64,000 bases of DNA from Prunus persica (lineage: Eukaryota > Streptophyta > Magnoliopsida > Rosales > Rosaceae), in the NCBI RefSeq assembly GCF_000346465.2, contig NC_034011.1, positions 4,695,094 to 4,759,093 of the forward strand. Direction: 5' to 3'. Positions within the stretch are counted from its first letter, which is position 1, and each line of letters starts with the position of its first letter. Shown piece by piece: positions 1-11,350 of the stretch. A program made the position numbers and the translations under genes. The notes under the pieces are model-generated. The model had not been told where the DNA came from and did not search any database. It saw only the letters and a program-made list of their open reading frames with translations.

Positions 1-1665
1 GTTTTCTGCACAGCCGGTGGCTTCTCAAAGCCACCGCCGCCACCACCGTCCACGACCGGCCTCGAGACCGGTCATGTTTGAACCATCGCTTCTCCCCCTT
101 CCTTTCCCGACCAGCCCCGCCCCTGGAACCGCACGATTCCATCGGAAAAAGCTCATAATCGCACCGATTTTGACAGAAACTTCTCCGGCTTCGTTCGCCG
201 TCGTTCGGCCACCATTTTTGACGATCCAGGTATGGATTTTGAACCTCTCGAGCTGTTCTTACTGCCTGTTGTGTTAGATCTGAGATATTTCTGCGTTTTG
301 AAGGTCGATTAAGCGATGGAAGTTTGGCCGGTTTTTGGCCTCTGATTCCAGCCACTTCCGGTCACTTTTTCGGGTAGGTCCAAGAACAAAAGTGGTTCCA
401 AATAAGGTGTTATACCTAGGGTAAGAGTCTTAAGCCATGATTTTGAGATTTTCCGGCGATGCGTAATCACTTTGGACACCCACGCACTGCCCGCGCTTGA
501 GCGGCGCGTGGGCACTGTAGAAATAGGGCATTGTATCCCGATGCGATGCCCTTGTTGTCTTGAGAGCGTAGGTGTGCTCATATTTCAATTTGGATACCGT
601 TTGAGTCTCGAACGGATATCGCATATTGTGCGTTATCCGGGTTCAATAGGTTTAAACCGTTGGATAGTCTTAGATTTATAATATGTTAATGTAGACATTC
701 TTAGGATCGTATGAGATTTGACAGATCGTATAACGGAGTCTCAGATACTCTGGAAATGCCAACCCTAAGGCTAGGTTTCTAGTAACCGTCCGATCGTGAG
801 TGATCCGACAGACCGATCCAGACCAAACTTGCGGGATGTGTATCCTAAACCTTGTAGAACCTATAGGAACTTTCGGATCGGAATTTGGAGGTCGTGGCCC
901 ATGGGCCCATTTGACCAAGTTGGGGTAGTTGGACCCCTCGGTTGACCGTGAGTCTTCCGAGGTAGTTTCACCCTTCGGAAGGTATTAGGATGACTCTTTT
1001 TTGTCGAATCTTAACTATTATTTGAGGTTAAATTGGAAATTGATTCAATTTAGGATTTTCCTTAGAGGTTGTTGCTTATCATTAATTAGTATTATTTGAT
1101 TATAATGTTCTAGTTGTGTGATACGGTATTTTATAAAATTTGTGTGAAAAACAAGCGTTGAATAATATTTAAATTGTTTTAGGGATCTTTATGAAATTTA
1201 TGTTTATGGTGTATGACCGTTGGTCTAAAAATAATATTATTTTCCTGATTAAATTACGTTGTTGTCTACTATAGATTGGTATCACTAAATTTGGAATACC
1301 TCTATTATTAGTTTAGATAATTAAGAGTATGTCAGTTTGAAGCACTATACACACCACCCTATGTACCTCCCCGGATATTGATTACACTGTAAGTACTATC
1401 CTGTGATTGTTAGGTCACACGTGGTGTAGGTTATCCTGCGTGTTGACAGACCCCATACATGACTTTGGATGTTCCAGCGTATGAGGGAGATTATGTGATG
1501 GTTAGGTCGCATGTGGCGTAGATTATCCGGCGTGTTGACATACCTTATACGTGGCGTTGGATGTTTCGGCCTATGGGGGAGATTATGTGATGGTTAGGTC
1601 ACACGTGGCGTAGGTTATCCGGCATGTTGGCAGACCCTATACGTGGCGTTGGATGTTCCGGCTTA
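1..1665 (+). mobile_element. LTR fragment, left part, Ty3-gypsy-like long LTR
   Basis: This block is related to an inverted copy at about 4.7-7.57 kb. Shared blocks include the GC-rich stretch around 310-500 (the cacccacgc..gcgcgtggg region), which matches the reverse complement of about 6770-6910. The inverted copy begins TGTAATAACCC, a start I associate with long LTRs of the Tekay/Del chromovirus group. The lineage is an inference because no gag-pol is visible. The copy starts left of the window and is interrupted at 1665/1666 by foreign DNA. The short ORFs inside it are not credible genes. Confidence 0.6.
1405..1665 (+). repeat. About 91 bp tandem repeats inside the LTR
   Basis: Three imperfect units begin near 1406, 1497 and 1588. 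Each contains ggttaggtc, cacgtgg or a variant, gtaggttatcc and gttggatgttcc. The same block recurs at about 3395-3860 in the right part of the LTR with about five units. The units differ by scattered substitutions, so this is an old tandem array inside the LTR. Confidence 0.75.
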
Positions 1666-2286
1666 CAAGGCACCACTGTGCTCATAAAAGTCCTATGGCC
1701 AACCCTTGAATAGATGGAAGTGTTAAAAGAAACAACATAATGCAAAAAAACAAAAAAAATAGTAGTTCATGAATTTTCTAGTCATTTGATGCAGCAAAGA
1801 TTCTGGTGGCGTTTTTTCTGATTCAACAAGACTAAAAGTTATTGTCAGTTACAGTTACCTTACACAACTTGTACAAAATCCATCCACTTCCAAGCTCACT
1901 CTCCATCATCTTCACAAAATCCATCCACTTCCAACTTGCACAGATTGAAATGAGCAAATACACAAATACACAAATACACAAATACATCCAAACTACTTCA
2001 TTAGTTTCTCCGTGCAAAGAATTAATCCTTGATCACTCAACCAACCCAACAAAATGCTTTTCTGAAACCACAATCAAAACACAGAGTTTCATAGGCAGAG
2101 TAAAGATATAATCATGGCATCAGATTGAGTTTCTTATGCATTAAATGCATAGTGATATTTGTACTGATTTAAACCCAAAAAGAAAAAGGAATGACAATTA
2201 AAAATAGCTAACCAAGAAGTAATTCACTTGGAAACAACTAACAAAATGTTGGTTCCTAACACTTATATCTAAGTCTTGGTAGCTGG

Positions 2287-2673
2287 TTGCTTAGGAAAGG
2301 AGAACTACTACCACCACCACCACAGGAGGAGGAGAAGGGGTGCTTGGCTTGCCGCCTCCGCCACTTGCACTGCCTCTGCCGCCGCTGCCGCCTCCTCTGC
2401 TTGAACTGCAGCTGCTGCCACTGCTGCTGCCGCCTCCTCCGCTTGAACTGCAGCTGCTGCCGCCGCCGCTTGAATTGCAGCTGCCCCTGCTGCCCTTTGC
2501 TACTGTGCTTTGGCAATAAAAACACAAGAACCAGCGGTCGCAAACCAAAACAACACGCTCAACCCAATCGTAAATAAAGCCCCAACCTTCCAATTATGCA
2601 CCAGTTGCACGATTCCATGGATTTTTCCAAGGTCACCACTGACTTTCTTCCATAGTTGTTTCATCCCTCGCAT
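2287..2673 (-). pseudogene. Pseudogene copy of the small Ala-rich membrane protein gene
   Basis: The reading frame starts at 2673 (MRGMKQLWKK..) and follows the paralogue at 36361 through the hydrophobic segment. It then meets TAG at 2500-2502, where the paralogue has TGG (Trp) after ..AKAQ. The Ala/Gly-coding GC-rich tail continues out of use to about 2287. The nonsense change and the position of the copy inside an LTR mark it as a dead duplicate. Its CT microsatellite also differs in length from that of the paralogue. Confidence 0.75.
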
Positions 2674-2687
2674 TTTTCTTCTTTCCT

Positions 2688-2694
<7 letters not shown>

Positions 2695-2736
<42 letters not shown>
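2695..2736 (+). repeat. (CT)n microsatellite
   Basis: About 20 CT dinucleotides in a larger pyrimidine-rich tract. It lies in the leader of the captured gene copy, where the paralogue at 36.4 kb has a longer CT run. Confidence 0.95.
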
Positions 2737-2743
<7 letters not shown>

Positions 2744-2929
2744 CTCTTTCTCTCATCTTTCTCTTCTTTCCATTCATCTTTAATGATGATGAGTGTATAA
2801 AATTTCAAGCAAACCTCTAGAGTCTCTATAGTAGAGAGGTAGGGAGCAAGGCTTCAGCTGTGCAGCCAAAAACCAGAGGAAGAACAGCACTGTCGTTTCC
2901 CCATTTGGTTGAACATGGGTATTTTCGTA

Positions 2930-4480
2930 TGACCGTGAGTCTTCCGAGGTAGTTTCACCCTTCGGAAGGTATTAGGATGACTCTTTTTTATCGAATCTTA
3001 ACTATTATTTGAGGTTAAATTGGAAATTGATTCAATTTAGGATTTTCCTTAGAGGTTGTTGCTTATCATTAATTTGTATTATTTGATTATAAATAAAGTA
3101 TAATGTTCTAGTTGTGTGATACGGTATTTTATAAAATTTGTGTGAAAACAAGCGTTGAATAATATTTAAATTGTTCTAGGATCTTTATGAAATTTATGTT
3201 TATGTGTATGACCATTGGTCTAAAAATAATATTATTTTCCTGATTAAATTACTTTGCTGTCTACTATAGACTGGTATCACTAAATTTGGAATACCTCTAT
3301 TATTAGTTTAGATAATTAAGAGTATGTCAGTTTGAAGCACTATACACACTACCCTATGTACCTCCCCGGATATTGATTACACTGTAAGTACTATCCTGTG
3401 ATTGTTAGGTTACACGTGGTGTAGGTTATCCTGCGTGTTGACAGACCCCATACATGACTTTGGATGTTCCAGCGTATGAGGGAGATTATGTGATGGTTAG
3501 GTCGTATGTGGCGTAGATTATCCAGCGTGTTGACATACCTCATACGTGGCGTTGGATGTTTCGGCCTATGGGGGAGATTATGTGATGGTTAGGTCACACG
3601 TGGCGTAGGTTATCCGGCATGTTGGCAAACCCTATACGTGGCGTTGGATGTTCCGGCTTATGGGGAGATTTTGTGATTGTTAGGTCCCATGTGCCGTAGG
3701 TTATCCGGCGTGAGGACATACCTCATACGTGGTGTTGGATGGTCTGGCGTATAGGGGAGATTATGTGATGGTTAGGTCACACGTGACGTAGGTTTTTCGG
3801 CGTGTTAACAGACCCCATACGTGGCTTTGGATTTTCCGGCATATAGGGAGATTATGTGATTACTAGGGATATGAATAAAGGATTGTTATGTTATATTGGG
3901 AAAGAACTATGTGTGGCTTGATCCCTCAGTAAAGGTGCGTAGGCAGCCTAGGGTAGTGCCTAGGTGCAGCCGCAGACTAAATGTTGTTTTATTGAGATTG
4001 GTTCTGACCTTGTCGTTGGTCCTGAAATTTGGGTGAAAACGAGGTGTGATCGTGCTAGGAGGTTAAAACCTCGTATGTTGGATATTTGGGAAGTCATTTT
4101 ATACTGATTATAGTGGGCATTCATAAATTGTCTGAATTCATTATTGGCATTGTTTAGAGTTTGTTGGTGGTTTTGCTTCGGGTTATTTGAAGGTTGGAGG
4201 CCATCTATGTGAATTGTATGTTGTTATATTGTGCGTGCTGCCTGTTGGGATATTAAATTGTGAATTTTGTGCAGGTTGAAATTTAAAAAATGTTCAATTT
4301 ACAGGGGAGACTCTGCCGAAATTTCGGTAGAAAGTCTCGTGCCCTTATTCCTTTTTGAGAAAATGGATATAGTTTTAGAAGTGGGCCCGACATCGGGGTA
4401 ATGTCGGGAATTTCCACATGATTCGTCTCGGGTTTCAGGAAATTCGGGGCGAGTCTTGTCAGCTTATGTCAGAATGACCA
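2930..4480 (+). mobile_element. LTR remainder, right part after the captured segment
   Basis: The block starts with a second copy of 943-1665 and then continues with more 91 bp units, to about 3860, and LTR-like unique sequence. The block acaggggagactctgcc near 4303 recurs inverted at about 4940, which marks the 3' region of both LTR copies. No primer-binding site or gag-pol is visible after it. It appears to be a solo or truncated LTR. Confidence 0.55.
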
Positions 4481-4699
4481 ACAATTTTGTGGGCTCATAA
4501 CTTAGGTTTTCCTTCAGCAAATGACGACTTCGAGCCCTCCAACTTGAAGTTCAGAATGTCATATTTCCAACCACGTGTCATTGGGCCAAACCAAAGTCGA
4601 ATGAAGATGTTAAGCCCAAAACAAGTTGCTAACTCAGTCTTCAAGTTTGCACAATTTTGCACCCTTGTTACAATTATGCACTTATCATTTCTCCCAAGA

Positions 4700-7570
4700 T
4701 ATCAGGTACCAAAATTAGGTGCAACTAGAGTGAGGCAATGGCTTTGGGATGAAGTAGAACTCCAAGTGACAGGACTCGATCCTAATTCCACTTTGGAATT
4801 CGAGTTGGAACCTGCGCATGTCCGACACCTGGCGAATGTCGGGCACAAAAGACCTTTTTACCCTTCCGGTTACAAACTAGGGTTTAAAACTTCCCTAGAC
4901 TCCTACCGAAAATTTGGCAGAGTCTCCCCTGTAATTTGTTCAAACCCAAAAATTTTCACCTGTCAAACAAGCAAATATCTACACCCAACTGCTAGAATAA
5001 GTAAACAAAACATCCACCAGTTCTGGTTCTCAACTCTAACCAGATATCAGAGCAGTTACTAATATTTACAAGAATTTAAGTGTTTTACAACAAAATCCTA
5101 CATTTCGTGGGTGGCGCGGGAGCTAGGAGAAGGCCCGGTGGTGGATTCCTGTGCACGTCTACTGCCTGGGAGGCGCAAAACATTTGAAAATGTGAGTGGA
5201 CAAAAAGAAAGTTCCAGAAAACAATATGTGAACATAATAACCCCCACTGTAAAAATAATCGTCATGTAAAGCTGAATATATAAACTGCACTTGAATTATG
5301 CTAAATTCAAAGCATTCACATAAATATATACATATATATCTACATATATAAAACATGTTCAAACTCGAGAAAACTCGTATAAAATCACTGTAATCAACAT
5401 TCGCATGAAAGCACTGAAATCCCTTTAAAACTACCACCTAGGTGTACCCCTGTAATTCCATCAATTCCCTGGCAGGTCTCGGCGACACACAGTCTGTTCG
5501 AGCCGCAAACTGGCAGGATTCAGGGGACCGCAGTCAGCCTGATCCGCTTGCAGGTCTCGGTGACACAAAGTCAACTCGAGCCGCAACTAGCAAGATTCAG
5601 GGGACCGTAGTCAGCCTGATCCGCAAATCCTAGCAGACATCGGCGACACCAAGTCAAACCGAGCTGCAATCCTGGCAGACCTCGGCGACACCAAGTCAAA
5701 CCGAGCTGCAATCCTGGCACTCATGGTCCGAGCGTCCCCGAAACTCGTGAGGCAAATGTCAAGTGCACTGACAAAACTGAGAATAAACTGGATGTCCGTA
5801 GACATCGGCATAACTGAGGGTAATAACTGTAGTTGGGTACATGGTGGTTTAAAATAAAATATCTTAGAAAAGTTTGATAAATGACTGTATTTTGGCAAAT
5901 CTGAAACTAAACTGCTATTTTCTCTGATATAAATCTCAAACTCTACTTTTTATATCACTTTAGCATAATCAACTAAGCAGCGTATAATTAAGATATAACT
6001 TCACAATCATGTTAGGGAAATCACAATGAATAAAACTTATTCAAGATTAAATAATGAAATTCATTTATATAAATCATTTATAAAAGGAAAGTCCACTCAC
6101 TTTTGGTCCGAGCTAGCTGGACCTCTTGAAGGTCCCTCCTGCGGGCCGGTCTGGCCCCTGGTGCCTGATTAACCATGAATATTAAATTAACAAAACTGCT
6201 CAATAAAAGTATTAAATTAAAAACCCTGACCCCCAGCTCCTAGAAATGCGTGCACTGTAAAGTCAATCTTATGCCCACTTTAGCATTTTAGACATTTAAA
6301 ACGGTCTTAAAAGGCCTGAAGCTTTACTAAGCGATAAACTGTCGTACCGGTCGATACGGAACCCGTGGGGTCCACGACTTCCGATTGTCAATCTGGGATT
6401 CCCTAATGGTCCCTCACAGAGAAAAACCCATATCCTGCTGGTTTGGCCTGAATTAGACGGTCGGATTGGTCACAATCGCGTAATAGCTTAATTTCCAAAC
6501 CCTAACCCCAGGGTTCGCGATTTCGGAGTATCCGGGACTCCGATTCGCAATCCGTTGAGTCCTACACGGTTCTAAAATCATGTAGAACAACATATCTGAA
6601 ATTGAGTGTGATCCAAAGGCTCGACAGTATTGAACCCGGGAATCGCACAATATGGAAAATCAGTTCGAGGCTCAAACGGAATTCAAATTGAGATCCGTAA
6701 AATCCTACACGCTCGTGACAACACGAGGATCGCAAAAATACATAAGGTCACTGCACTACCCTCACCCACGCGCCGCCTCACGCGCGGCAGCGGTGGGTGT
6801 CCAAAGCGATAACATCTCGCCATAAAAACTCAAAACCAAGGCTCCAAACTCCTATCCTAGGTATAACACCACATTTGGAGCCACTTTTGTTCTTGGACAT
6901 ACCCCAAAAAGTGGCCGAAACTCGGCCTAATTTCAAATCCAAAACTGGGCAATCTACGGCTAAAATCGATGAAAACCTATCCAACCATCAGCTAGAGCAC
7001 GAAAAATAGGTGAGAATCCATACCTTACTCGACAAAATCGGATGAGAATTGAAGGAGAACGAGAGGTTTGAAAATCGGGCAAAACCGACCGGATTTCTTC
7101 GTTTTCCGGCCAACTCCGGTCAGCTCGTGGGCGGAGATGGGTCGTGACGTGACGGCGAGGTCGAGGCGGTCCCGTCGATACCGGCGCCGTGGGTCGAGGC
7201 GGCCTGTGGTGGCGACTGGAGCAATCAGAAGGGAGGAGGGCGCTGCGCGTAGGAGGGGAGGAGAGAGAGAGAGGAGAGAAACTGAGGGAGAAGAGAGAGA
7301 GAAGAGATAAAAATTTGATTTTTGTCCAAATTACCGTTTTGCCCTTCATGGTATTTTGACCGTATTTTCTTCGTTACAACTCCGACTCGAGTCCACTCCG
7401 TGTCTACGGACTCGTTTCGCCGTGCTCTACGCAACGGTGTAAGTGGAATTGCCAAATTCCTTCTTGGTCAAAAAGTCAACTTTTTCCAACTAAAATATGG
7501 TGAGGGCAAAATCGTCTTTCTTCAAAATAAATTAATAATTAATTAGGGATTTTTGTTTTGGGTTATTACA
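4700..7570 (-). mobile_element. Inverted long LTR (solo or truncated), Ty3-gypsy-like
   Basis: On the minus strand the block starts at 7570 with TGTAATAACCC and runs towards 4700, ending in a region that shares acaggggagactctgcc and neighbouring blocks with the plus-strand copy. It contains a purine-rich gagaga stretch (7255-7310), the GC-rich block at 6760-6910 and a tandem-repeat block at 5455-5740. No polyprotein frame is visible. The 3' edge is approximate. The 191-codon frame across 4487-5062 lies entirely in LTR sequence and resembles no protein I know. Confidence 0.6.
5455..5740. repeat. Tandem repeats inside the inverted LTR
   Basis: Four to five units contain ctggcag, tcggcgacac and cgagc(t/c)gca. 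Two longer units carry an extra gattcaggggaccg..agtcagcctgatccg block, and two shorter units of about 52 bp carry gacaccaagtcaaaccgagc. This is an LTR-internal tandem array in the inverted copy. Confidence 0.8.
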
Positions 7571-9172
7571 CCAAGCTCTTGAGTTGGCAGCTGCAAACAA
7601 TTATGTCATGAAAATACTACGCAATGATTAGTAGTATGAGACCAGGAGTTATGATACTTACAGAGGGTTTTCTTCTCATGTAAATATAAAGTTTTTTTTT
7701 ACTGATTTGATTGGTGGATTATTTTGGTTCTTGCTTTGAATGACATACTCAACCATCAATCGAGTCCAAAAGGCCTTGTAATCGAGGCTTAGAACCTATG
7801 GCCGAGAATTGTTCCTCTCTTAACCATAATTGTTTGAAAAAAAGTCTATCAAAAAGCGGATTCACCGCTCATCACCTAATTGTACTCTCATTTCTGGCCT
7901 CGGTAGTAGCACGCTTCGATACAAGGCCTTTTGGAGCGGGTGAACAAGGCTTTCAAAACAGTGAGTGCTGACTTACCTAAGGTGGTTGAGAAAATGAACT
8001 GGGTGATCCAATCCATGGACAAGTGAAAAATGAAGGCCTATGTTAATGTTGGATTTAGAGTTTTGTCCTTTGTTGCAACGACCATAAAGGCGGCGGAGAT
8101 GGCAAGCCAAGAAACCCCCCTTCTCCTCCTCCTCCTCCTCCTCCTCTTGGCATCATCCCCTGAGTAGGTGCGCACCATCGGATGTGAGGACTATTTTGCA
8201 ACTACCATCCATATCAAATCAAGCAGATAGGTTTGGGCCTTGATCCTTCTACTACGTTCTCTTTTTGAAAGCCTAATCTCTTTAATCCCGTGGGCAGAAA
8301 AAAAAAAGTGTAAACATATATAAAATTACTATAAATAGGAGGAACTTGCAATTGTAAGTGATAAATGGACTGAAAATTACTAAAGTAGAAAGTCAATTAA
8401 TGAAATTTATTCTTTATTTTTTATTTTTTACTCAGCTCCGTATCCCTAGGTGGTACCTGTATCCCATGCCTTGATATGTTTAGAAACCAACTGAGAAGAT
8501 TCGGTCATTTCCTTTATTGTTCCATTCGGTCGTTAAATCGATCTTCAACCGTGGTGGCTTGCTCTACCAAGGTATCTCAATTGGAAAGTGGGCGTCAACC
8601 ACGAGAATGGTAGTCGTGGGAAAAGGATTGGAGTCCACTGTCTATTAGGTCTGCAATATGTCATGAAAAGACTACGCAATGATTAGATGAGACCAAGAGT
8701 TATGATACTTGCAGAGGGTTTTCTCCTTCAAATCTTTATCCTTAGGAATTTTATGCCCCGTAGGAAGTTTGATCAGCCTCTTGGCCAGAAGTTGGTCGAA
8801 AATAGCCTCACCCTTTTTAAGCTCAAACATGTAACTCTTCGGCTCATGAGTTGTGTTGATTTGAGGTCGGCTTTGTCAACTCTTTACACATGAAAGGTTC
8901 TTCGATGTTAACCTTGACGTCATCAACTTACACCTCTACTTCATCGTGTTGGGTCTCATACGTCTCGACATAGCTTACTGTAATAGTGCATCATATTTGG
9001 CGACCCTATTGGTCAGGTCATGCATGTCGGAAAACTCAATACCTTTAAACTTTTTTTGAAATTCAAGATCCAACCCCTCTTAAGCCATTTTCACGATTCT
9101 CTTTCGGCCAGATTGATTCAACTAGTTTAGTATCATCAATTGACATGGATAACGAGGCGGTGCGTAGGCGTA
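7571..9172. other. Degenerate region with gene-like fragments, no intact gene
   Basis: A roughly 80 bp block (atgtcatgaaaa.actacgcaatgatta..gagggtttt) occurs at 7602-7680 and again at 8655-8735. At about 7928-8145 the plus frame reads LERVNKAFKTVSADLPKVVE.., then a TGA, then a hydrophobic stretch VLSFVATTIKAAEMA and a (CTC)n-coded Leu run. This faintly resembles the small protein at 35987-36361 in order and spacing. I see no complete gene. Confidence 0.4.
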
Positions 9173-9388
9173 TTATTTAGTATCGTCCACTTGTGGAAGC
9201 ACTTTGTTCACCTTCAAAACAACTTCATTCAAATTTGAAAGCATTTGTTCATGCACCTTCAAAACAACTTCATTCACAATTGGAAGAGTTTCTTCATGCA
9301 CCTTCAAAACCACCTGATGCACCTTTGGAATCATTTCATGGATGCTTGAAATGATTCCATCAACCTTCTTAAGTATTTCAAAAACCAT
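9173..9388 (-). CDS. Small hypothetical protein with internal 16-17 residue repeats
   Basis: A 71-residue frame from the ATG at 9388. After MVFEILKKVDGI it consists of about three repeats built on (L/I)NEVVLKVHEQML-like units, with heptad-like Val/Leu spacing that predicts an amphipathic helix or coiled coil. A (CT)n tract lies just upstream at 9432-9462, as in the leader of the small gene at 36 kb. No signal peptide, membrane segment or known domain is visible. The repeat-built frame could be fortuitous, and no intron support exists. I do not recognise it. Confidence 0.35.
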   Translation of the reverse strand: MVFEILKKVDGIISSIHEMIPKVHQVVLKVHEETLPIVNEVVLKVHEQMLSNLNEVVLKVNKVLPQVDDTK

Positions 9389-9462
9389 TTTTCCTCTTCT
9401 TCTTCTTTTCTTTTTTCTCTTTGATTTGTTTGTTCTCTCTCTCACTCTCACTCTCTCTCTCT

Positions 9463-11350
9463 AGATTCTACTTCTTAACATGTCAAATTTGAATATAAAA
9501 AGTGTCCTAACAATATACAAAATTGATCATAAAAAGTGTGATAAATAATGTGCTAAATTATTCACAATCATCTTAGCTTCTCGAACTTTAAAATTGATGA
9601 AGCATATGCCAAATGTCTCTCATCATAAAAGATTCCATAGAATAGCACTTTTTTCTAGTAAACATTTGTATGTATAATAATGTGTAATTTGGAAATAATA
9701 TTTTTAGAAAGATGAAAGCTTAGAGTACTAAACTTAATAAGTTTGATATAATATTTCTAGAAACAATTAAACCGAGTAGTCTGAGTTTAAAAGAGACTAA
9801 ATAGAGCCCAAAAATATTTAACGCAAAATGCATGTCAGAAAGAGATTGAAGGAGAGACAAAGGCGTAGAGCGATAGAAATAGCCTCGTTGAGAAAAGATT
9901 TCTTTTAGTATGATGGCATTTCAAAGTTTGTATTCCTAAAACCTTGTGTATTCTTCTGTTAAGATCATTGATTGGTGCTGCATTACTTTCCTCTGCAATT
10001 TACATATAGTTTGATACCCAATGCAGAGCTTCCTTTGATGAATGAACATTATTACTAAATGCAAAGCACACCAAATGATTCCATTAAAAATCACTAGTTC
10101 AATCTTCCATTCCCAGTGTGACATGACAAAAATGAAAAATTAGCAAAGTATAGATAATCATCTTAAAAACAAGATTCCCTGAAACCTTAAGGTTCAATAC
10201 CAGATGATTTTCAAAATTTTAACATTATTTTGTATCTTGTACACCAAATAATTTGAATATTATAGCAACTTTTAATAAACAGATCAAAATTCCCCAATCC
10301 GCCTGAATCTTATTCTATTGTAGCATACACAAGCTCTTGGAATTTCCCAATATCCCATCAAACCTAGAAAAACTGTTTTATTTCCCTCACGCAAACTCAT
10401 AAACGTAGGAGAAAATTACTACACATTCCATTAAACTTAAATGATTTTTATTGTGATTTTTTTTTCTTCATGTTCTTGTGTTTTCACTCAGTAACCAAAC
10501 AGAGCATTGATGGGTTTTTATTTGTTTATTATTTTTTGTTTTAATGTTCTTTGAATTGAGACCTCAAAACAAATTCTTTTTCTTTTCCTAGGAATACTTA
10601 GAAAGACTTGTAACTTATTGGTTACCTGACTTCTAAATACTTCATATATCAAATCATGATAACAAAAGGGCATGTCTTACCCAGATAGAATTTATAATCG
10701 TATTAACCATTATTTCTCTCAACTATTGTCAGTAATAGTATTGAACTACTAGATTTGGAAACAATAAATAAAAGCCCCTTACATTTTAGGTGTTTGAACC
10801 TAGCCAAGGGGCTCGAGGCCTTACTGTTTACCCCTGTGATCGAAGAAAAATAAGATATGGAAAAGGAAGCTGAATGTTTCTAGTTAATCAAATGCCTACA
10901 TTCTTTTGAGTATGACATTTGGAGATGTTTATATTGTGTGCATCTTATTTCACGTCTGGCTACTGATATCTTCTATCAGCTGTACTGATCACTTGCAATT
11001 TTTCCTTGCCCCTATTGCAAATTGAATTTATCCCTTGGATTTTCTGCTCAACATAATATGCCTCTTCAAATGTCCTTAGCTCAACTATAGCAAATATGAT
11101 TGGGAATTTGGGTTTTAGGTTATAATGACTGTGAAATGGAATTATGAGATATAACCCCAACTAGTAAAAGGCTTCTGGTTCTGTGTTTCTATTTAAGAAA
11201 CTTGCAAGTGCAATGCATGCTTGTTGATAGTTTTGTTGCATGGGCTAAATGAATCATTGTGTTATTTCTTTAGCTCGAAGCTATATGTATATTTGATGCA
11301 CTTCTCTTTTTTGTTTTCTAATCCCTTACAGTATTGCAATCTGGCTCATT
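9463..11350. other. AT-rich intergenic region, no gene seen
   Basis: No frame with recognisable protein character was found on either strand. The short frames at 9936-10124 and 10960-11160 lack support. The right end leads into the malonate-CoA ligase relic, so 11250-11350 may be its old 5' flank. Confidence 0.5.

Larger units (their letters stand above)
1666..2929. other. Captured genomic segment, copy of 35370-36603
   Basis: From caaggcaccactgtgctcat to gaacatgggtatttt this block matches 35370-36603 base for base apart from scattered substitutions and microsatellite length. It interrupts the LTR. The LTR sequence resumes at 2930 by repeating 943-1665, so the insert sits between direct LTR duplications of 723 and 731 bp. 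It carries the promoter, the CT-rich leader and the coding part of the small gene described at 35987-36361. No transposon ends are visible, so a repair-type insertion is more likely than transposition. Confidence 0.85.

Noticed and set aside
2287..2577. Cys-rich plus-strand frame (also 35972-36265)
   Set aside because: It is antisense to the Ala/Gly-coding triplet repeat of the small minus-strand gene; Cys, Leu and Arg codons come from ctg/tgc repeats.
5045..5060. atatcagagcagtt, similar to a tRNA-Met primer-binding site
   Set aside because: The position does not follow a plausible LTR end on the plus strand, two bases differ from tggtatcagagc, and the surrounding LTR runs on the minus strand.
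4487..5062. Longest open frame in the left 20 kb (191 codons, plus strand)
   Set aside because: It spans the junction between two opposed LTR copies, has no recognisable domain, and its 3' part is antisense LTR sequence.
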